Part shown: piece by piece, positions 22,274-31,233 of the stretch
How the letters are laid out: every line of letters begins with the position of its first letter
How positions within the stretch are numbered: position 1 is the first letter of the stretch
Assembly (NCBI RefSeq): GCF_963678635.1
Contig: NC_087069.1
Coordinates: forward strand, 1,998,166-2,062,165
Length of the DNA stretch: 64,000 nucleotides
Source: Symsagittifera roscoffensis
Taxonomy: Eukaryota > Xenacoelomorpha > Acoela > Convolutidae
Direction of reading: 5' to 3'
The notes under the pieces: model-generated
Databases searched by the model: none
Told to the model about the DNA's origin: nothing
The model's input: only the letters and a program-made list of their open reading frames with translations
Program-made: the position numbers and the translations under genes

Positions 22274-24238
22274 AAACAAGGAGCGGCCAAGGGCAGCCCC
22301 GCAGAGGCCCGGCTGGACGAATCCAGTCCCGCCGGAGGCAGATGCCACCCCGGAGACAAGGTGTTGCCAACCGTGCCACAAGTCAGTTCAGTACCAGATC
22401 TGACTACAGTCTCACAGGACACAACGATGTATGCCTCGATGTTTGAGCCTCTGAACAGATCTCTCGAAACAATCATCACCAAGCTCTCGAAGTCAACCGA
22501 GAGAGGAGAGAGGTCAAGAAGGACACTGAAAAAGCCGAAGTCATATAAAGACGAGTCAGACGGCTGCATTGATACTTGGATAGAGGTGATGAAGTTACAC
22601 TTTGAGGAAGAGAAACAAGAGTGCAGCGCGCTGACGAGCAACCTGGAGGGTACTGCATTAAGTTGTGTAATGGCGAAAAGAGCCAATGAGAGAGACAGCG
22701 CTCGCAAGGTATTCGACATCCTGCAAAATCGTTTCGGCTCTGGAGTACAAGGGCACCAGGCTATGGTGAAGTTCGAGAAGAGGCGTCAAAGAGATGAAGA
22801 ATCAATAGATAAATTCTTGGACGACCTTGAATTGCTCAGGAGGAGAAGCAACCCGGATGAGAGAATATTCGAGCGAAACTTGGCGATTGCTTCGAAGTTC
22901 ATGGATGGAGTAAGGAGTGAGGAGTTGAAGACGATGTTGGCCACTCACTTCACCCTGTCGCTTGACCAGGTACCCACGCCTGACGACTTGCGTATGAAGT
23001 CACGCGAGTATTTACTTATAAAACCGAGGGCGCAAAACCGTTACAGCAATTATGGCAACTATAGCGGGACAAACACTGGTGCGAATTCCAGTTGGTACAA
23101 ACCTCGCGATGACATGGACAAGAGGAGGTCGTGTGCGAATTGTGGCTCGATGGACCTTCACGTTTCTGCGTGTTCTGCATACAAACAGAACATGAAGGCC
23201 GTAGGCTACTTTCTCGAGGACGCCGACGCGACCGACGAGGATCATGAAGAGTACGTCAGGGGGCTCATCATGAAATATGGTCCGAGGTGTTTCTTCTGTA
23301 ATTTGGAGGGACACTTCAAGTCGGATTGTACTCAATTTTGGGACGCAGTAGCGGACGCGAAACATCCCCAACACGAAGAGGCGCTTTCGGGTGTCAAGGC
23401 CAGTCGAGCACGTCTGATGAACGAGGCTGAATCTCGGAGAAAGGAGACGACACCGAGCACCTTCACGACCAAAAAGGTTAAGACATGGCCTGACGAGGTG
23501 GTAGCCTCGAACCTCGAAGCAGAGTCGTCTAGCCCACTCAAGGTGGATTACGGCCTGGCGGCAAGGACAGCGCTGCAGAATGTCAAACAGGACCTAGCCA
23601 CGAAAGAAGTGGAGCAATGGGTAAGGTCGGAGCTGGAGAGCACAGATCTTCGGGAAAGTTTTAATGTTCTGGGTAAAACGACAAAAGCAGAAGACAAAGA
23701 GGAACCCACGAAACAGGGACTAAAACTGAACGTTATATCTGGTAAGACTTTCGGCATGACGAAGGCGGGGACCAAAATAATGTCCATCATCTCAGTCGCA
23801 GGGCACCAGGTGGTCAAGAACTTGAGTGAACCATCCGAGATTACACTAGTCCACCTGGACATCTATGCCGACTACCTGAAGGAGAAGGATCCCAAACTGG
23901 ACTCCAGGGCAGTGCGAGCGCTGCTCACAACGGGAGGTCCGAGGCTGATGAAAGTGGACGGACATTATATCGATGTCCATGGCCCTTACCCGATCCTGGT
24001 GAATGTAGATGGCATCAATATCTACACGAAAGCTCACATAACTGATGCGAACGATCAGGTTGGCCGGATATACATTGGTCAAGAGGAGCTGAAGGTTAGA
24101 CGAATCGGACACAACGCGATGCTCGAACAAGATGCGGTTTCATATTGGTTGCGAGGCCGATCTGGCCGCACACGTTCTGGACGTGCAAGGCAGACAACTT
24201 TCAGTAAAGGGACTGCTAGACACGGGAGCAGTGGTTAG
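22274..24238 (+). CDS. gag: Gag capsid and zinc-knuckle part, with a degenerate protease-like tail
   Basis: Same frame as the upstream gag part. About residues 60-220 (counting from 22361) form a retrotransposon-gag capsid domain: a WIEVM start, a SNLEGTALSCV segment, and a QRDEESIDKFLDDLELL segment before FMDGVRSEELK. Two zinc knuckles follow: CANC..H...C (CX2CX5HX3C, residues near 257) and CFFCNLEGHFKSDC (canonical CX2CX4HX4C, near 310). The C-terminal part (from about 23900) reads RALLTTGGPRLMKVDG, then GPYPILVNVDG and GRIYIGQEELKV. This is the order of a retropepsin in which the catalytic Asp of DTG is Thr. The frame overlaps the protease ORF by 107 bases in another phase. It packages the RNA and forms the particle core. 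Confidence 0.85.
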   Translation, partial: KQGAAKGSPAEARLDESSPAGGRCHPGDKVLPTVPQVSSVPDLTTVSQDTTMYASMFEPLNRSLETIITKLSKSTERGERSRRTLKKPKSYKDESDGCIDTWIEVMKLHFEEEKQECSALTSNLEGTALSCVMAKRANERDSARKVFDILQNRFGSGVQGHQAMVKFEKRRQRDEESIDKFLDDLELLRRRSNPDERIFERNLAIASKFMDGVRSEELKTMLATHFTLSLDQVPTPDDLRMKSREYLLIKPRAQNRYSNYGNYSGTNTGANSSWYKPRDDMDKRRSCANCGSMDLHVSACSAYKQNMKAVGYFLEDADATDEDHEEYVRGLIMKYGPRCFFCNLEGHFKSDCTQFWDAVADAKHPQHEEALSGVKASRARLMNEAESRRKETTPSTFTTKKVKTWPDEVVASNLEAESSSPLKVDYGLAARTALQNVKQDLATKEVEQWVRSELESTDLRESFNVLGKTTKAEDKEEPTKQGLKLNVISGKTFGMTKAGTKIMSIISVAGHQVVKNLSEPSEITLVHLDIYADYLKEKDPKLDSRAVRALLTTGGPRLMKVDGHYIDVHGPYPILVNVDGINIYTKAHITDANDQVGRIYIGQEELKVRRIGHNAMLEQDAVSYWLRGRSGRTRSGRARQTTFSKGTARHGSSG

Positions 24239-24914
24239 TGTCATTCCAGTCAAAACTTGGACCGACATGGGTTTCGAAAGGTCGGATCTCATACCGACAA
24301 ACATCAGGTTGGCAGCTGCCAATCAGGGAGCGATCTATGTCACCGGACGAACCCCAATCATTTCACTGCAGCTCGGAGGAAGACATCTTTGGATGAGCTT
24401 CCTAGTAGTGGAGAATTTGGACGAATCCGATCAGTTCATCTTAGGAACGGATTTCGTTCGCAACTTTGACGTCACGATCGATCTCAATGACGGGTTGATT
24501 AGGATCAAGGATCCTGAGAGAAAGTATGAAAAAAGACCCCTTAATAAGATCTTAATTAATCAGGCCAAGGTGCCGATTTTTCTGGATCGAAAAGTTAGAT
24601 TAAAACCAAACCAAGCCGTAGTAGCGACGTTTAGGATGAGGAACTTGAATGAACTCAGCAATGACAGACAGGTGTGTCTGGTACCAAATCCAAACAGTAA
24701 AAGCTCGGCTATTTTAGGAAGAAGCTTCTCACTCTCTCAGAACGGACTGTGTGTGAGTGTGTTATTGAACACAGAAGCAACAACAGTGACAATACAGAGG
24801 GGAAAGAAACTTGGCTACGCTTTGCCTCTGAACACAGACTTTCAGTGTGTGGAGAACTTGAAAAAATTTGATGTAACTAAATGTCCATTGCATGCGAGCC
24901 AAGAATGTATATGA
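24132..24914 (+). CDS. pol: Retropepsin-type aspartic protease
   Basis: A 260-codon frame in the +1 phase relative to gag. It has the retropepsin core: LLDTGAVVSVIP (active-site Asp near residue 32), a flap-like GRTPIISLQLGG segment, and DQFILGTDFVRNFDV (the ILG motif). It works as a homodimer and cleaves the Gag-Pol polyprotein. The region after residue 130 is a linker to reverse transcriptase. Overlap with gag suggests a programmed frameshift or a mutation; I cannot tell which. At its 3' end the stop TGA overlaps an ATG of the next ORF (ATGA, 24911-24914). Confidence 0.88.
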   Translation: MRFHIGCEADLAAHVLDVQGRQLSVKGLLDTGAVVSVIPVKTWTDMGFERSDLIPTNIRLAAANQGAIYVTGRTPIISLQLGGRHLWMSFLVVENLDESDQFILGTDFVRNFDVTIDLNDGLIRIKDPERKYEKRPLNKILINQAKVPIFLDRKVRLKPNQAVVATFRMRNLNELSNDRQVCLVPNPNSKSSAILGRSFSLSQNGLCVSVLLNTEATTVTIQRGKKLGYALPLNTDFQCVENLKKFDVTKCPLHASQECI

Positions 24915-25867
24915 AAAGAGTGAATGAATTGAAATCTTCTAGGAAATTGATTTCAATGAAGTCGGAAACAGATGATGGGCTGTCTAGTTGTTCCAACTTC
25001 CCTGAGAGACCGACGGAGGCAGAGTTAGCAGCGAATAAACCTGTCCTACCTGAGATAGAACATCTGAAGGGTAAAATATCAGACAAGGAACTAGATTCGC
25101 TCAGAGCGGTGCTAAATCGGAACGCAGACGTTTTTTCGAAACATAAGGCTGACATAGGTTGTTGCAATTTTGTAGAGCACGAGATTGAGATAGAAGACGG
25201 CTCGGTACCTCATAGGGAAGGGGCGAGAAGAATGACCCCAAACAAGTCAGAAGCGTGTAGGAAGGAAATCGAGATGTTAATGGAGTACGACATGATCGAG
25301 TCGTCGAAGTCCCCATGGGCTTGTGGCGTGGTCATGGCGAAAAAGAAAGGGGGACAACTCAGATTTTGTTGTGATTTCCGTTATCTGAACGCAGTGACTA
25401 TAAAGGACGCATACCCGATTCCCCGCATCGATGAGAGCTTGTCCAAGCTGGGAGACGCGAAGTTCTTCACGACGTTGGATCTGGGCTCTGCATTCTGGCA
25501 AGTGCCACTTAGAAAGCAAGATCGAGAGAAAACAGGCTTCGCGTGTGAGCTGGGATTGTTCCAGTGGAAGAGGATGCCATTCGGATTGTGCAATGCGACG
25601 GCCACATTCCAGCGACTGATGGCCCAGGCACTCACGAGCGTCACTAAGAAATACGGGAATCTCATTATGTGTTATGTCGATGATGTCGTGATTGCAACAC
25701 CAACCTTAGAAGACCACATAGAGAGGTTGGAGGAGGTGTTTTCTTGCATGAAGCAGGCGGGTCTGAAATGCAAACCCTCTAAGTGTGAAATCCTCAGGGA
25801 TTCCATAAAGTATCTGGGCCGCCTGGTTGACAAACATGGAGTGAGACCAGATCCCGAAGCGGGTTGA
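24881..25867 (+). CDS. pol: Reverse transcriptase, main part
   Basis: A 328-codon frame, -1 phase relative to the protease frame. It has Ty3/gypsy RT motifs in order: SPWACGVVMAKKKGGQLRFC, DFRYLNAVTIKDAYPIP, motif A FTTLDLGSAFWQVPL (about residue 197), PFGLCNATATFQRLM, the catalytic YVDDVVI (about residue 265), and KPSKCEILRDSIKYLG. It copies genomic RNA into DNA in the particle. The frame breaks at about 25855: a CCC run appears to carry one extra C, and the sequence continues in the next ORF. Entry to this frame could be through the ATG at 24881 or the overlapping ATGA at 24911. Confidence 0.93.
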   Translation: MSIACEPRMYMKRVNELKSSRKLISMKSETDDGLSSCSNFPERPTEAELAANKPVLPEIEHLKGKISDKELDSLRAVLNRNADVFSKHKADIGCCNFVEHEIEIEDGSVPHREGARRMTPNKSEACRKEIEMLMEYDMIESSKSPWACGVVMAKKKGGQLRFCCDFRYLNAVTIKDAYPIPRIDESLSKLGDAKFFTTLDLGSAFWQVPLRKQDREKTGFACELGLFQWKRMPFGLCNATATFQRLMAQALTSVTKKYGNLIMCYVDDVVIATPTLEDHIERLEEVFSCMKQAGLKCKPSKCEILRDSIKYLGRLVDKHGVRPDPEAG

Positions 25868-25871
25868 AGCG

Positions 25872-26324
25872 GTGCTGACCTGGAAGGCACCTAAAACAGA
25901 TACACAGCTGATGAGTTTTCTGGGATTCGCAAATTATTATCGAGAGTTCATCAAGGGGTATGCTGACAAAATATACTCCATGCAGAGGTTGATGAGAAAC
26001 AAGGGCAAAACGTTCACCTGGACTGATGAGGCACAAGTTTCATTTGAAAACATCAAGCGTGAACTTTGCAAGGCACCGGTCCTCGGCATGCCAACAGAGA
26101 AGGGGATGTTCGTGCTGGACACGGATGCATCAGTGGTTGCGATATCGGGCATACTTCACCAGGAGCAGGAGTGGAACGGGAGAACGGTTCTTCGTCCGAT
26201 AGCCTACGGGAGTAAAGTCCTGAGTGATACTGAAATGAAGTACGGCGCACCAAAAGCGGAGATGTTTCGTGGAAAAATACAGGGCCTACTTGGGGAGTGC
26301 TCCCTTCAAGTTACGTGTGGATAA
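25872..26324 (+). CDS. pol: RT connection and RNase H, first half
   Basis: Continues the RT frame after a frameshift: WKAPKTDTQLMSFLGFANYYREFI is the typical thumb/connection segment. RNase H then begins with FVLDTDASVVAISGILHQ (first catalytic Asp) and IAYGSKVLSDTEMKYGAPKAEM, which includes the catalytic Glu. At about 26270 a one-base change (an extra C after ATGTTT) shifts the frame into the next ORF. The tail after that point is not real protein. Confidence 0.88.
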   Translation: MLTWKAPKTDTQLMSFLGFANYYREFIKGYADKIYSMQRLMRNKGKTFTWTDEAQVSFENIKRELCKAPVLGMPTEKGMFVLDTDASVVAISGILHQEQEWNGRTVLRPIAYGSKVLSDTEMKYGAPKAEMFRGKIQGLLGECSLQVTCG

Positions 26325-27279
26325 TCGAGCCCTCGCCTGGCTGAAAACCTTTTCGATGGACCAAAGCTACATTGGTCGTTGGATCGTGCGCCTGGATGGA
26401 TACCACATGATCATAGAGCACCGTACTCGTGACAGGCACCAGAACGCAGATAGCCTCAGTAAAAAGACAGAATTTTATGAGCGCCTCGAGGAGAGACAGG
26501 CTAACCAATCAGAGATCAAAGACGGGTTTACCTTTCTGGACAAAGAAACCTACGACAAGCTGCCACTTACTAGGTGGTTAGACAAGTCAGGACATCCTAT
26601 ACCTGGACACCCAGACCTTCCAGTGGAGACGGCCGCGGAGATAAAGCTTTTAGCCGGAGGCGAGCCCGTTACGTTGGATCTGCTAGTCCGATCCAACTTG
26701 GTACAGCAAGAACTAACCAGGCTGGGTATAAACAGCATGGCTCTATTGAACAGGACGGTGAACGTGGCGCCGGACGTCATGGGAAAACTCCGTGACTTGT
26801 TGGACAGGGAAGTGGATAGGCATGATCGTGAATGGATGGAGACCATGCAGCGGTTGACTGTCACTGAGAGAACAGAGAAGAGGCCAGTTTCCATTCGCAG
26901 CCGAGGCGTTGAACGGGATTGCAGGTCGATTGTCAACCAGCTGGTGAGCTCGATGCCGAAGGAGGTCTTGTTGAGAACTTCGTTCACTGAATATGGAACA
27001 CTGAATCAGAACCAAACTACTGAGGAAGTCAGGATCAGGTCGAAATCTAGCTTCACGAGGAGAGTGCACTTCACGGATGCAAAAGAGGAATACGAGCCGA
27101 GCCCAAATTGTTCGTCCGTGGACGAGACAATGTCTGGGGAGCATCGACCGGAGGAACATCCAGCCTGGATTTTAACATCTTCAGTGATCTTGAGAATAAT
27201 GCAGATACGTTGGAGGCGACTGAGCCAGCGGATGAAGGCACCTCGACACTGGAGCTTCAGTCAGCCTTTATGGAAATGA
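26269..27279 (+). CDS. pol: RNase H second half and long pol linker
   Basis: Begins in RNase H: EKYRAYLGSAPFKLRVDNRALAWL (catalytic Asp in VDN), then the HQNADSLS motif near residue 62. RNase H degrades the RNA strand of the hybrid. After about residue 75 comes an unrecognised linker of about 260 residues, with charged and helical parts and a FTRRVHFTD segment. The last residues after about 27110 are out of frame; the true frame seems to continue at 27108-27464. Linkers between RNase H and integrase are usually much shorter. Confidence 0.82.
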   Translation: MEKYRAYLGSAPFKLRVDNRALAWLKTFSMDQSYIGRWIVRLDGYHMIIEHRTRDRHQNADSLSKKTEFYERLEERQANQSEIKDGFTFLDKETYDKLPLTRWLDKSGHPIPGHPDLPVETAAEIKLLAGGEPVTLDLLVRSNLVQQELTRLGINSMALLNRTVNVAPDVMGKLRDLLDREVDRHDREWMETMQRLTVTERTEKRPVSIRSRGVERDCRSIVNQLVSSMPKEVLLRTSFTEYGTLNQNQTTEEVRIRSKSSFTRRVHFTDAKEEYEPSPNCSSVDETMSGEHRPEEHPAWILTSSVILRIMQIRWRRLSQRMKAPRHWSFSQPLWK

Positions 27280-27464
27280 AACGGAATTTGCCGGAGAGCA
27301 GCTCTCCTGGCAATTCAAGAAATAACGACCAGAGAATCCTCATGGAATCACCTCGGAGGAGAAGAATAGAGGCCTCAGCCAGAGTACCTTTCTCAAGGAC
27401 GACTCGTCTGAGGAGTCAGACACCGTTGAGCCCGTGCAGGACGACTTGTCCGGGGAGAGGTTGA
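27108..27464 (+). CDS. pol: Pol linker fragment
   Basis: A 118-codon frame bridging two pol ORFs by frameshift on each side. It contains MESPRRRRIEASARVPF, whose pattern recurs in the 1100-residue ORF of the same element. There is no enzyme motif. Its composition (Ser, Glu, Arg) suggests a disordered linker. Confidence 0.55.
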   Translation: MFVRGRDNVWGASTGGTSSLDFNIFSDLENNADTLEATEPADEGTSTLELQSAFMEMKRNLPESSSPGNSRNNDQRILMESPRRRRIEASARVPFSRTTRLRSQTPLSPCRTTCPGRG

Positions 27465-28789
27465 CTAGAACACCTAGGGGCAAAATTTTGTCCGGGGAGT
27501 CGGGTTCAAAGCGACCGATGGACAGAGTTTTGTCCGGGGAGTCGAGAAACATCTCAAACAACTTGGAATATGATGTTGGAGAATCAGTCGACTCAAGTGT
27601 TGACTCGGGACCTCAGTCCTGGGACAACACGTCTGAAACAACTTCCAATTCCGATATGTCAGAGATCGCAATCCACTCCTTATTGGTAGACTGGAAGCAG
27701 CGTGGGCTGGACCGAGAAACACATCAGGATCCAGACAGGGACAGATACACCTCAGATGAAGAGGGCACTGTGGTAGATAATGCCGCAGACGAGCTCGAGC
27801 TGATAGCAGTTTCGAAACGCCCAACCAGATTGCTGCCACATGGTACGGTCGTCCGTACCAATCTGGAACCATCTGTGCAGGAAGCGACGCCTTTGAAAAA
27901 GATATGGTGTGTCAAGTTGATGGACGATGCTCATGCTCCGGAGATAATGAGTGGGCAAATGAACGTGGTGAAGACGTATTTGAAAGCCAGGTACAGGCTG
28001 TCGGATCTCCTAAGGGCTCAACGAAATGATAGAATGACGAGCAGTCTGAAGAGATGGATCGAGAATGGAGCACCTGACAAGGGAGATTTGGAAGAAGACA
28101 GCTACAAGATCCTGAAGCAATTCTACCTGAAGCGAAACGACTTGTTGTACCTGAACAAGGACGGAATCGTAGCCTGCAAACGGAAAGAGGAGGACAAGGT
28201 CCTCTATAAATACAATTCAATAGTGTTACCACAGTTGTACCAGACCGAATTGCTCTTTCGCTCACATGATCAGTTGGGCCATCAAGGCGTGGACAAAGTG
28301 TATAACAGGATACAGAAACGATTCGAATGGCCGGGATTGAAGAAGGCTTGTGAGAAGTGGATCGCAGCATGCCTGTCATGTCAGCAGGCGAAGGATCCCA
28401 GGAGGCTAAGGTTCCCCCTACAGTCAATAGAGTCGTCAGGTTTCAACGAAGTGGTGCAAATTGATCATCAGAAAATCTGCATGACAGCAACGGGCTATAA
28501 TCAGGTGCTGGTAATGATCGACCATTTTACGAAGTATGCGGAAGCAGCACCCTGCATGACAGCATCGGCGGAAGAAACATGTGACCATTTGATAAATGTG
28601 TGGATAGCGAGGCATGGCTGCCCCATCACGTTCCAATCGGACAATGGCAAAGCATTCGTGGGCGATCTCACGAAGGAGTTGATGAAAAGGTCGCAGGTAG
28701 CGCAGGCCCACTCGACCACTTATCACCCGCAAACGAATGGCCTAGTCGAGAGGCAAAATCGCACACTGGTATCCATGCTGAGAGTCTAA
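27434..28789 (+). CDS. pol: Integrase, zinc-binding and catalytic domains
   Basis: A 451-codon frame. The first 250 residues are acidic linker with three LSGE repeats, each encoded by TGTCCGGGGAG. The HHCC zinc finger follows (HDQLGHQG near residue 276, CLSCQQAK near 313). Then come the D,D-35-E triad of the rve catalytic core: QIDHQK (about 342), QSDNGKAF (about 401) and NGLVERQN (about 437). Integrase inserts the DNA copy into the genome. The frame ends at a TAA at 28787-28789 where related integrases continue, and the same frame resumes in the next ORF, so this is a single nonsense change. Confidence 0.93.
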   Translation: MQDDLSGERLTRTPRGKILSGESGSKRPMDRVLSGESRNISNNLEYDVGESVDSSVDSGPQSWDNTSETTSNSDMSEIAIHSLLVDWKQRGLDRETHQDPDRDRYTSDEEGTVVDNAADELELIAVSKRPTRLLPHGTVVRTNLEPSVQEATPLKKIWCVKLMDDAHAPEIMSGQMNVVKTYLKARYRLSDLLRAQRNDRMTSSLKRWIENGAPDKGDLEEDSYKILKQFYLKRNDLLYLNKDGIVACKRKEEDKVLYKYNSIVLPQLYQTELLFRSHDQLGHQGVDKVYNRIQKRFEWPGLKKACEKWIAACLSCQQAKDPRRLRFPLQSIESSGFNEVVQIDHQKICMTATGYNQVLVMIDHFTKYAEAAPCMTASAEETCDHLINVWIARHGCPITFQSDNGKAFVGDLTKELMKRSQVAQAHSTTYHPQTNGLVERQNRTLVSMLRV

Positions 28790-28801
28790 TGCTCGCGTTA
28801 C

Positions 28802-30631
28802 ATGGATGACTGGGACAAGCACTTGCCGCAAGTGATGGGTGCTTACAACAGCACGGAGCATTCCACCACGGGAATAAGTCCGCACATGATGTTAACGGGT
28901 CATGAAAAAGCGCTCCCGTTGACGTTTTTCTACCCTGAATATGAAGGGAAGAGGACAGCACCGCAAACGTACGTGCGGGATGTTATTAGAAGACAACAGG
29001 ACCTCAATGACTTATGCAGGAGGAATACGCAACAGGCGCAAATTAGACAAAAAAGGAGGTTTGATAAAAGGACAGCTGATGCGAAAGCCTACTCAGTTGG
29101 CGACTACGTCTGGATGTTCCAGGAAGTGGTTCCACCGAAAGGAACCAAGAAATTATTAAAGAAATTGCGTGGTCCATTTCAAATAACAGAGGTGCACCAG
29201 GGAGGTCGTTTTTATCGATTGAGCACTGGAAGAGCAGCTCATTACGAGAATATCAAACCACACAATGCCTCGTCAGAGGATTGGTGCATCCCAGCGGACA
29301 TGCAAGAGGGAGACTATTTGATAGTGGATCCTGCTTGTGAAGTGAATGAAAGGGGTACTCGCGACAAGAACGACGGGAATGAGGTGGTGGACGATTGCGA
29401 TCTACCACTGGATCTCGAGTTGACTGAGCGAGTAGAGGTGGACGATGAAACTCTACCTTATGCCGAAGAAGACTGGGACTGCCCGGAACAAACCGAAATT
29501 GACAAAGGAATACAGCCTGACTTTCCTCTCACTATGGAAACGCGCCAAAGCAAGAGAGGAAAAAACCAGAAGAAATACAATCCGTACGGCGAGGACTTCT
29601 TTGTAGACAGGATAGTAGTAAGTGATGTCATAGACTCGCTGGTGGGACTGGACGAAGTGGCGATGCTAGAAGAAATCGACCTTGTGAACGATATGGATCT
29701 AGATTGGATCGACGATCGATCAGAACCGGAAGTGGAGTTCGAACCAGAAGCGGAACAGACTCATGAGCAAGAACTAACAAACTTGCGCGTGCTCGAATGG
29801 CTCCATGATCTGCCGACAGATCCAAAAGAGACAATCCTGACGATTCAGGACGTCGATAGAGACGGCGTCAAATACATCAGTCATGACAATACCGAGTCCA
29901 ACTGGGTCGCCCCAGATGGTCCTCTACGTGTTCCACAATCCAACCTCAATCTGCTAGACTTTGGGCGATCGACGGGGACGTCGATGGATATTTTTGTCCG
30001 GGGAGTGGGGGTAGGACTCACCCACACCGAAAATCTGATAATAAAAAAGTTGAAATCGGCAAGAGAAACCGGAGAACTAGAGACAGAGGGCGAGAATGCT
30101 AAAAAACCACCTTTTGGACGAATCTTTGAATCGTATTTTGATCTACCGAACCATTATTCGAACAATATCGTCATAACGGACAGCGATTTCATACTCACGG
30201 AACGCACGTGCGCCATAGCGATAACAGCGGACGTAAGCTTCAAAACAGCACTAGCGGCTGACTTCAAGAGAGAGTATAAAAATATCGAGTTTTTGTGGAA
30301 ACAGAGGCCTGGTGTGGGAGGGATGATAGCGCTGCCCCCTGTTGCATCACAGATACCAGGGAAATATTTGTGTTTCCTGGTTACCAAGGCCACTGATAGG
30401 CAACACGTAGATCCAAAGAGCTTGGCATTGGCCTTGACTCGACTTAGGGATTTTTTGGTTGAGAGAGGAGTGACCTCTCTCTCGTTGACAGTATACGATC
30501 CTAATAGGGGAAAGCTACATCCGAGAGAGTTGTACGCACTTGTACATGTGATATTTTCAGAGACCGACATAGAAGTTTACTTACATAAAAAAAATATCTC
30601 AGCATATGCTAAGAATTGCGCTCGGCGATAA
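28802..30631 (+). CDS. pol: Integrase C-terminus fused to a macro domain
   Basis: Same frame as the integrase, after one stop. It starts with the end of the rve core (WDKHLPQVMGAYNSTEHSTT), then a basic helix and the GPF/Y module (LRGPFQITEV, about residue 122). A long acidic region follows (about 160-400). About residues 460-600 match a macro domain of the TARG1/OARD1 type: TADVSFKTALAADFKREY, a beta strand GMIALPP, KYLCFLVTKA, LRDFLVERGVTSLSLTVYDP, then RGKLHPRELYALVHVIFSETDIEVYL. Macro domains bind or hydrolyse ADP-ribose. The loop holding the catalytic Asp in TARG1 reads RGKLHP here, so activity is uncertain. The second element keeps this domain. Confidence 0.85.
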   Translation: MDDWDKHLPQVMGAYNSTEHSTTGISPHMMLTGHEKALPLTFFYPEYEGKRTAPQTYVRDVIRRQQDLNDLCRRNTQQAQIRQKRRFDKRTADAKAYSVGDYVWMFQEVVPPKGTKKLLKKLRGPFQITEVHQGGRFYRLSTGRAAHYENIKPHNASSEDWCIPADMQEGDYLIVDPACEVNERGTRDKNDGNEVVDDCDLPLDLELTERVEVDDETLPYAEEDWDCPEQTEIDKGIQPDFPLTMETRQSKRGKNQKKYNPYGEDFFVDRIVVSDVIDSLVGLDEVAMLEEIDLVNDMDLDWIDDRSEPEVEFEPEAEQTHEQELTNLRVLEWLHDLPTDPKETILTIQDVDRDGVKYISHDNTESNWVAPDGPLRVPQSNLNLLDFGRSTGTSMDIFVRGVGVGLTHTENLIIKKLKSARETGELETEGENAKKPPFGRIFESYFDLPNHYSNNIVITDSDFILTERTCAIAITADVSFKTALAADFKREYKNIEFLWKQRPGVGGMIALPPVASQIPGKYLCFLVTKATDRQHVDPKSLALALTRLRDFLVERGVTSLSLTVYDPNRGKLHPRELYALVHVIFSETDIEVYLHKKNISAYAKNCARR

Positions 30632-31086
30632 GTGGTTTTTATTAAGTTATTCGATAGGAATTAAAGTCAAGTTTTAGGTTAGGTTAGGTTTTAGGTACAG
30701 TATTAGGGATTATGTTTTTATGTGATAGTATAGGTGTGTGATGTTTATGTGTTTATGTTATGTTATTGTTATGATATGTTTTATGTTTGTGTCATAAAAG
30801 ACCTGGGGTACTCCAGGTCATCAAGGTGACAGCGCACATTCGTGCTACTCTGACGAAGGTAAAGGTGGACGATCCGCCTTGTTGCTAAATTTTTAATTCG
30901 GAATTGAAAAAAGAATTTCAATGGAGAGTTTTAAAGAATTGAATGATGTTGTATCCAAAAATGATGGTTCTAAGTCGCGACTTGTTTTTTAGATCTTGAT
31001 TGATCGAAAATTGTTTACTGAACACTGAATCAGACGAGAAAGAAAGAAATTACACGACACGACAACAAGAATCAAGACGATAAGAA
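30632..31086 (+). other. Non-coding spacer between pol and the accessory ORFs
   Basis: T/G-rich text with GGTTA repeats (30677-30692) and TATGTTT repeats. A perfect hairpin follows: GACCTGG, loop GGTACT, CCAGGTC (near 30800-30819). A spliced or second RNA could begin near here to express the downstream ORFs. The relative on the minus strand has an equally long spacer. Confidence 0.5.
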
Positions 31087-31233
31087 ATGGGTGACACGAA
31101 CGAACTCATGGAATTCCTCTCAGCGAGTCTAGGAGCGACTCTAGACGAGATCTATCAGCGGCTGATCGATTGTGATTTCACACGAGAAGACCCGGGTTGG
31201 CGATGTTTGTGGTCGCGCTCCTTAAAGCACTAG
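31087..31233 (+). CDS. Accessory ORF A, N-terminal fragment
   Basis: It starts at ATG 31087 (MGDTNELMEFLSASLG) and is open for 48 codons. Its sequence aligns in character with the start of the matching ORF of element 2 (minus, 49601). A frameshift near 31195 moves the reading into the next ORF. Confidence 0.55.
   Translation: MGDTNELMEFLSASLGATLDEIYQRLIDCDFTREDPGWRCLWSRSLKH

Noticed and set aside
22270-22719. Minus-strand frames inside gag and pol
   Set aside because: They lie antisense to well-supported gag/pol frames and have no family resemblance; shadows of codon bias.
24860-24870. GAAAAAATTTG as a -1 slippery site between protease and RT
   Set aside because: It lies before the TAA (24878-24880) that closes the RT frame upstream, so slipping there would hit that stop.
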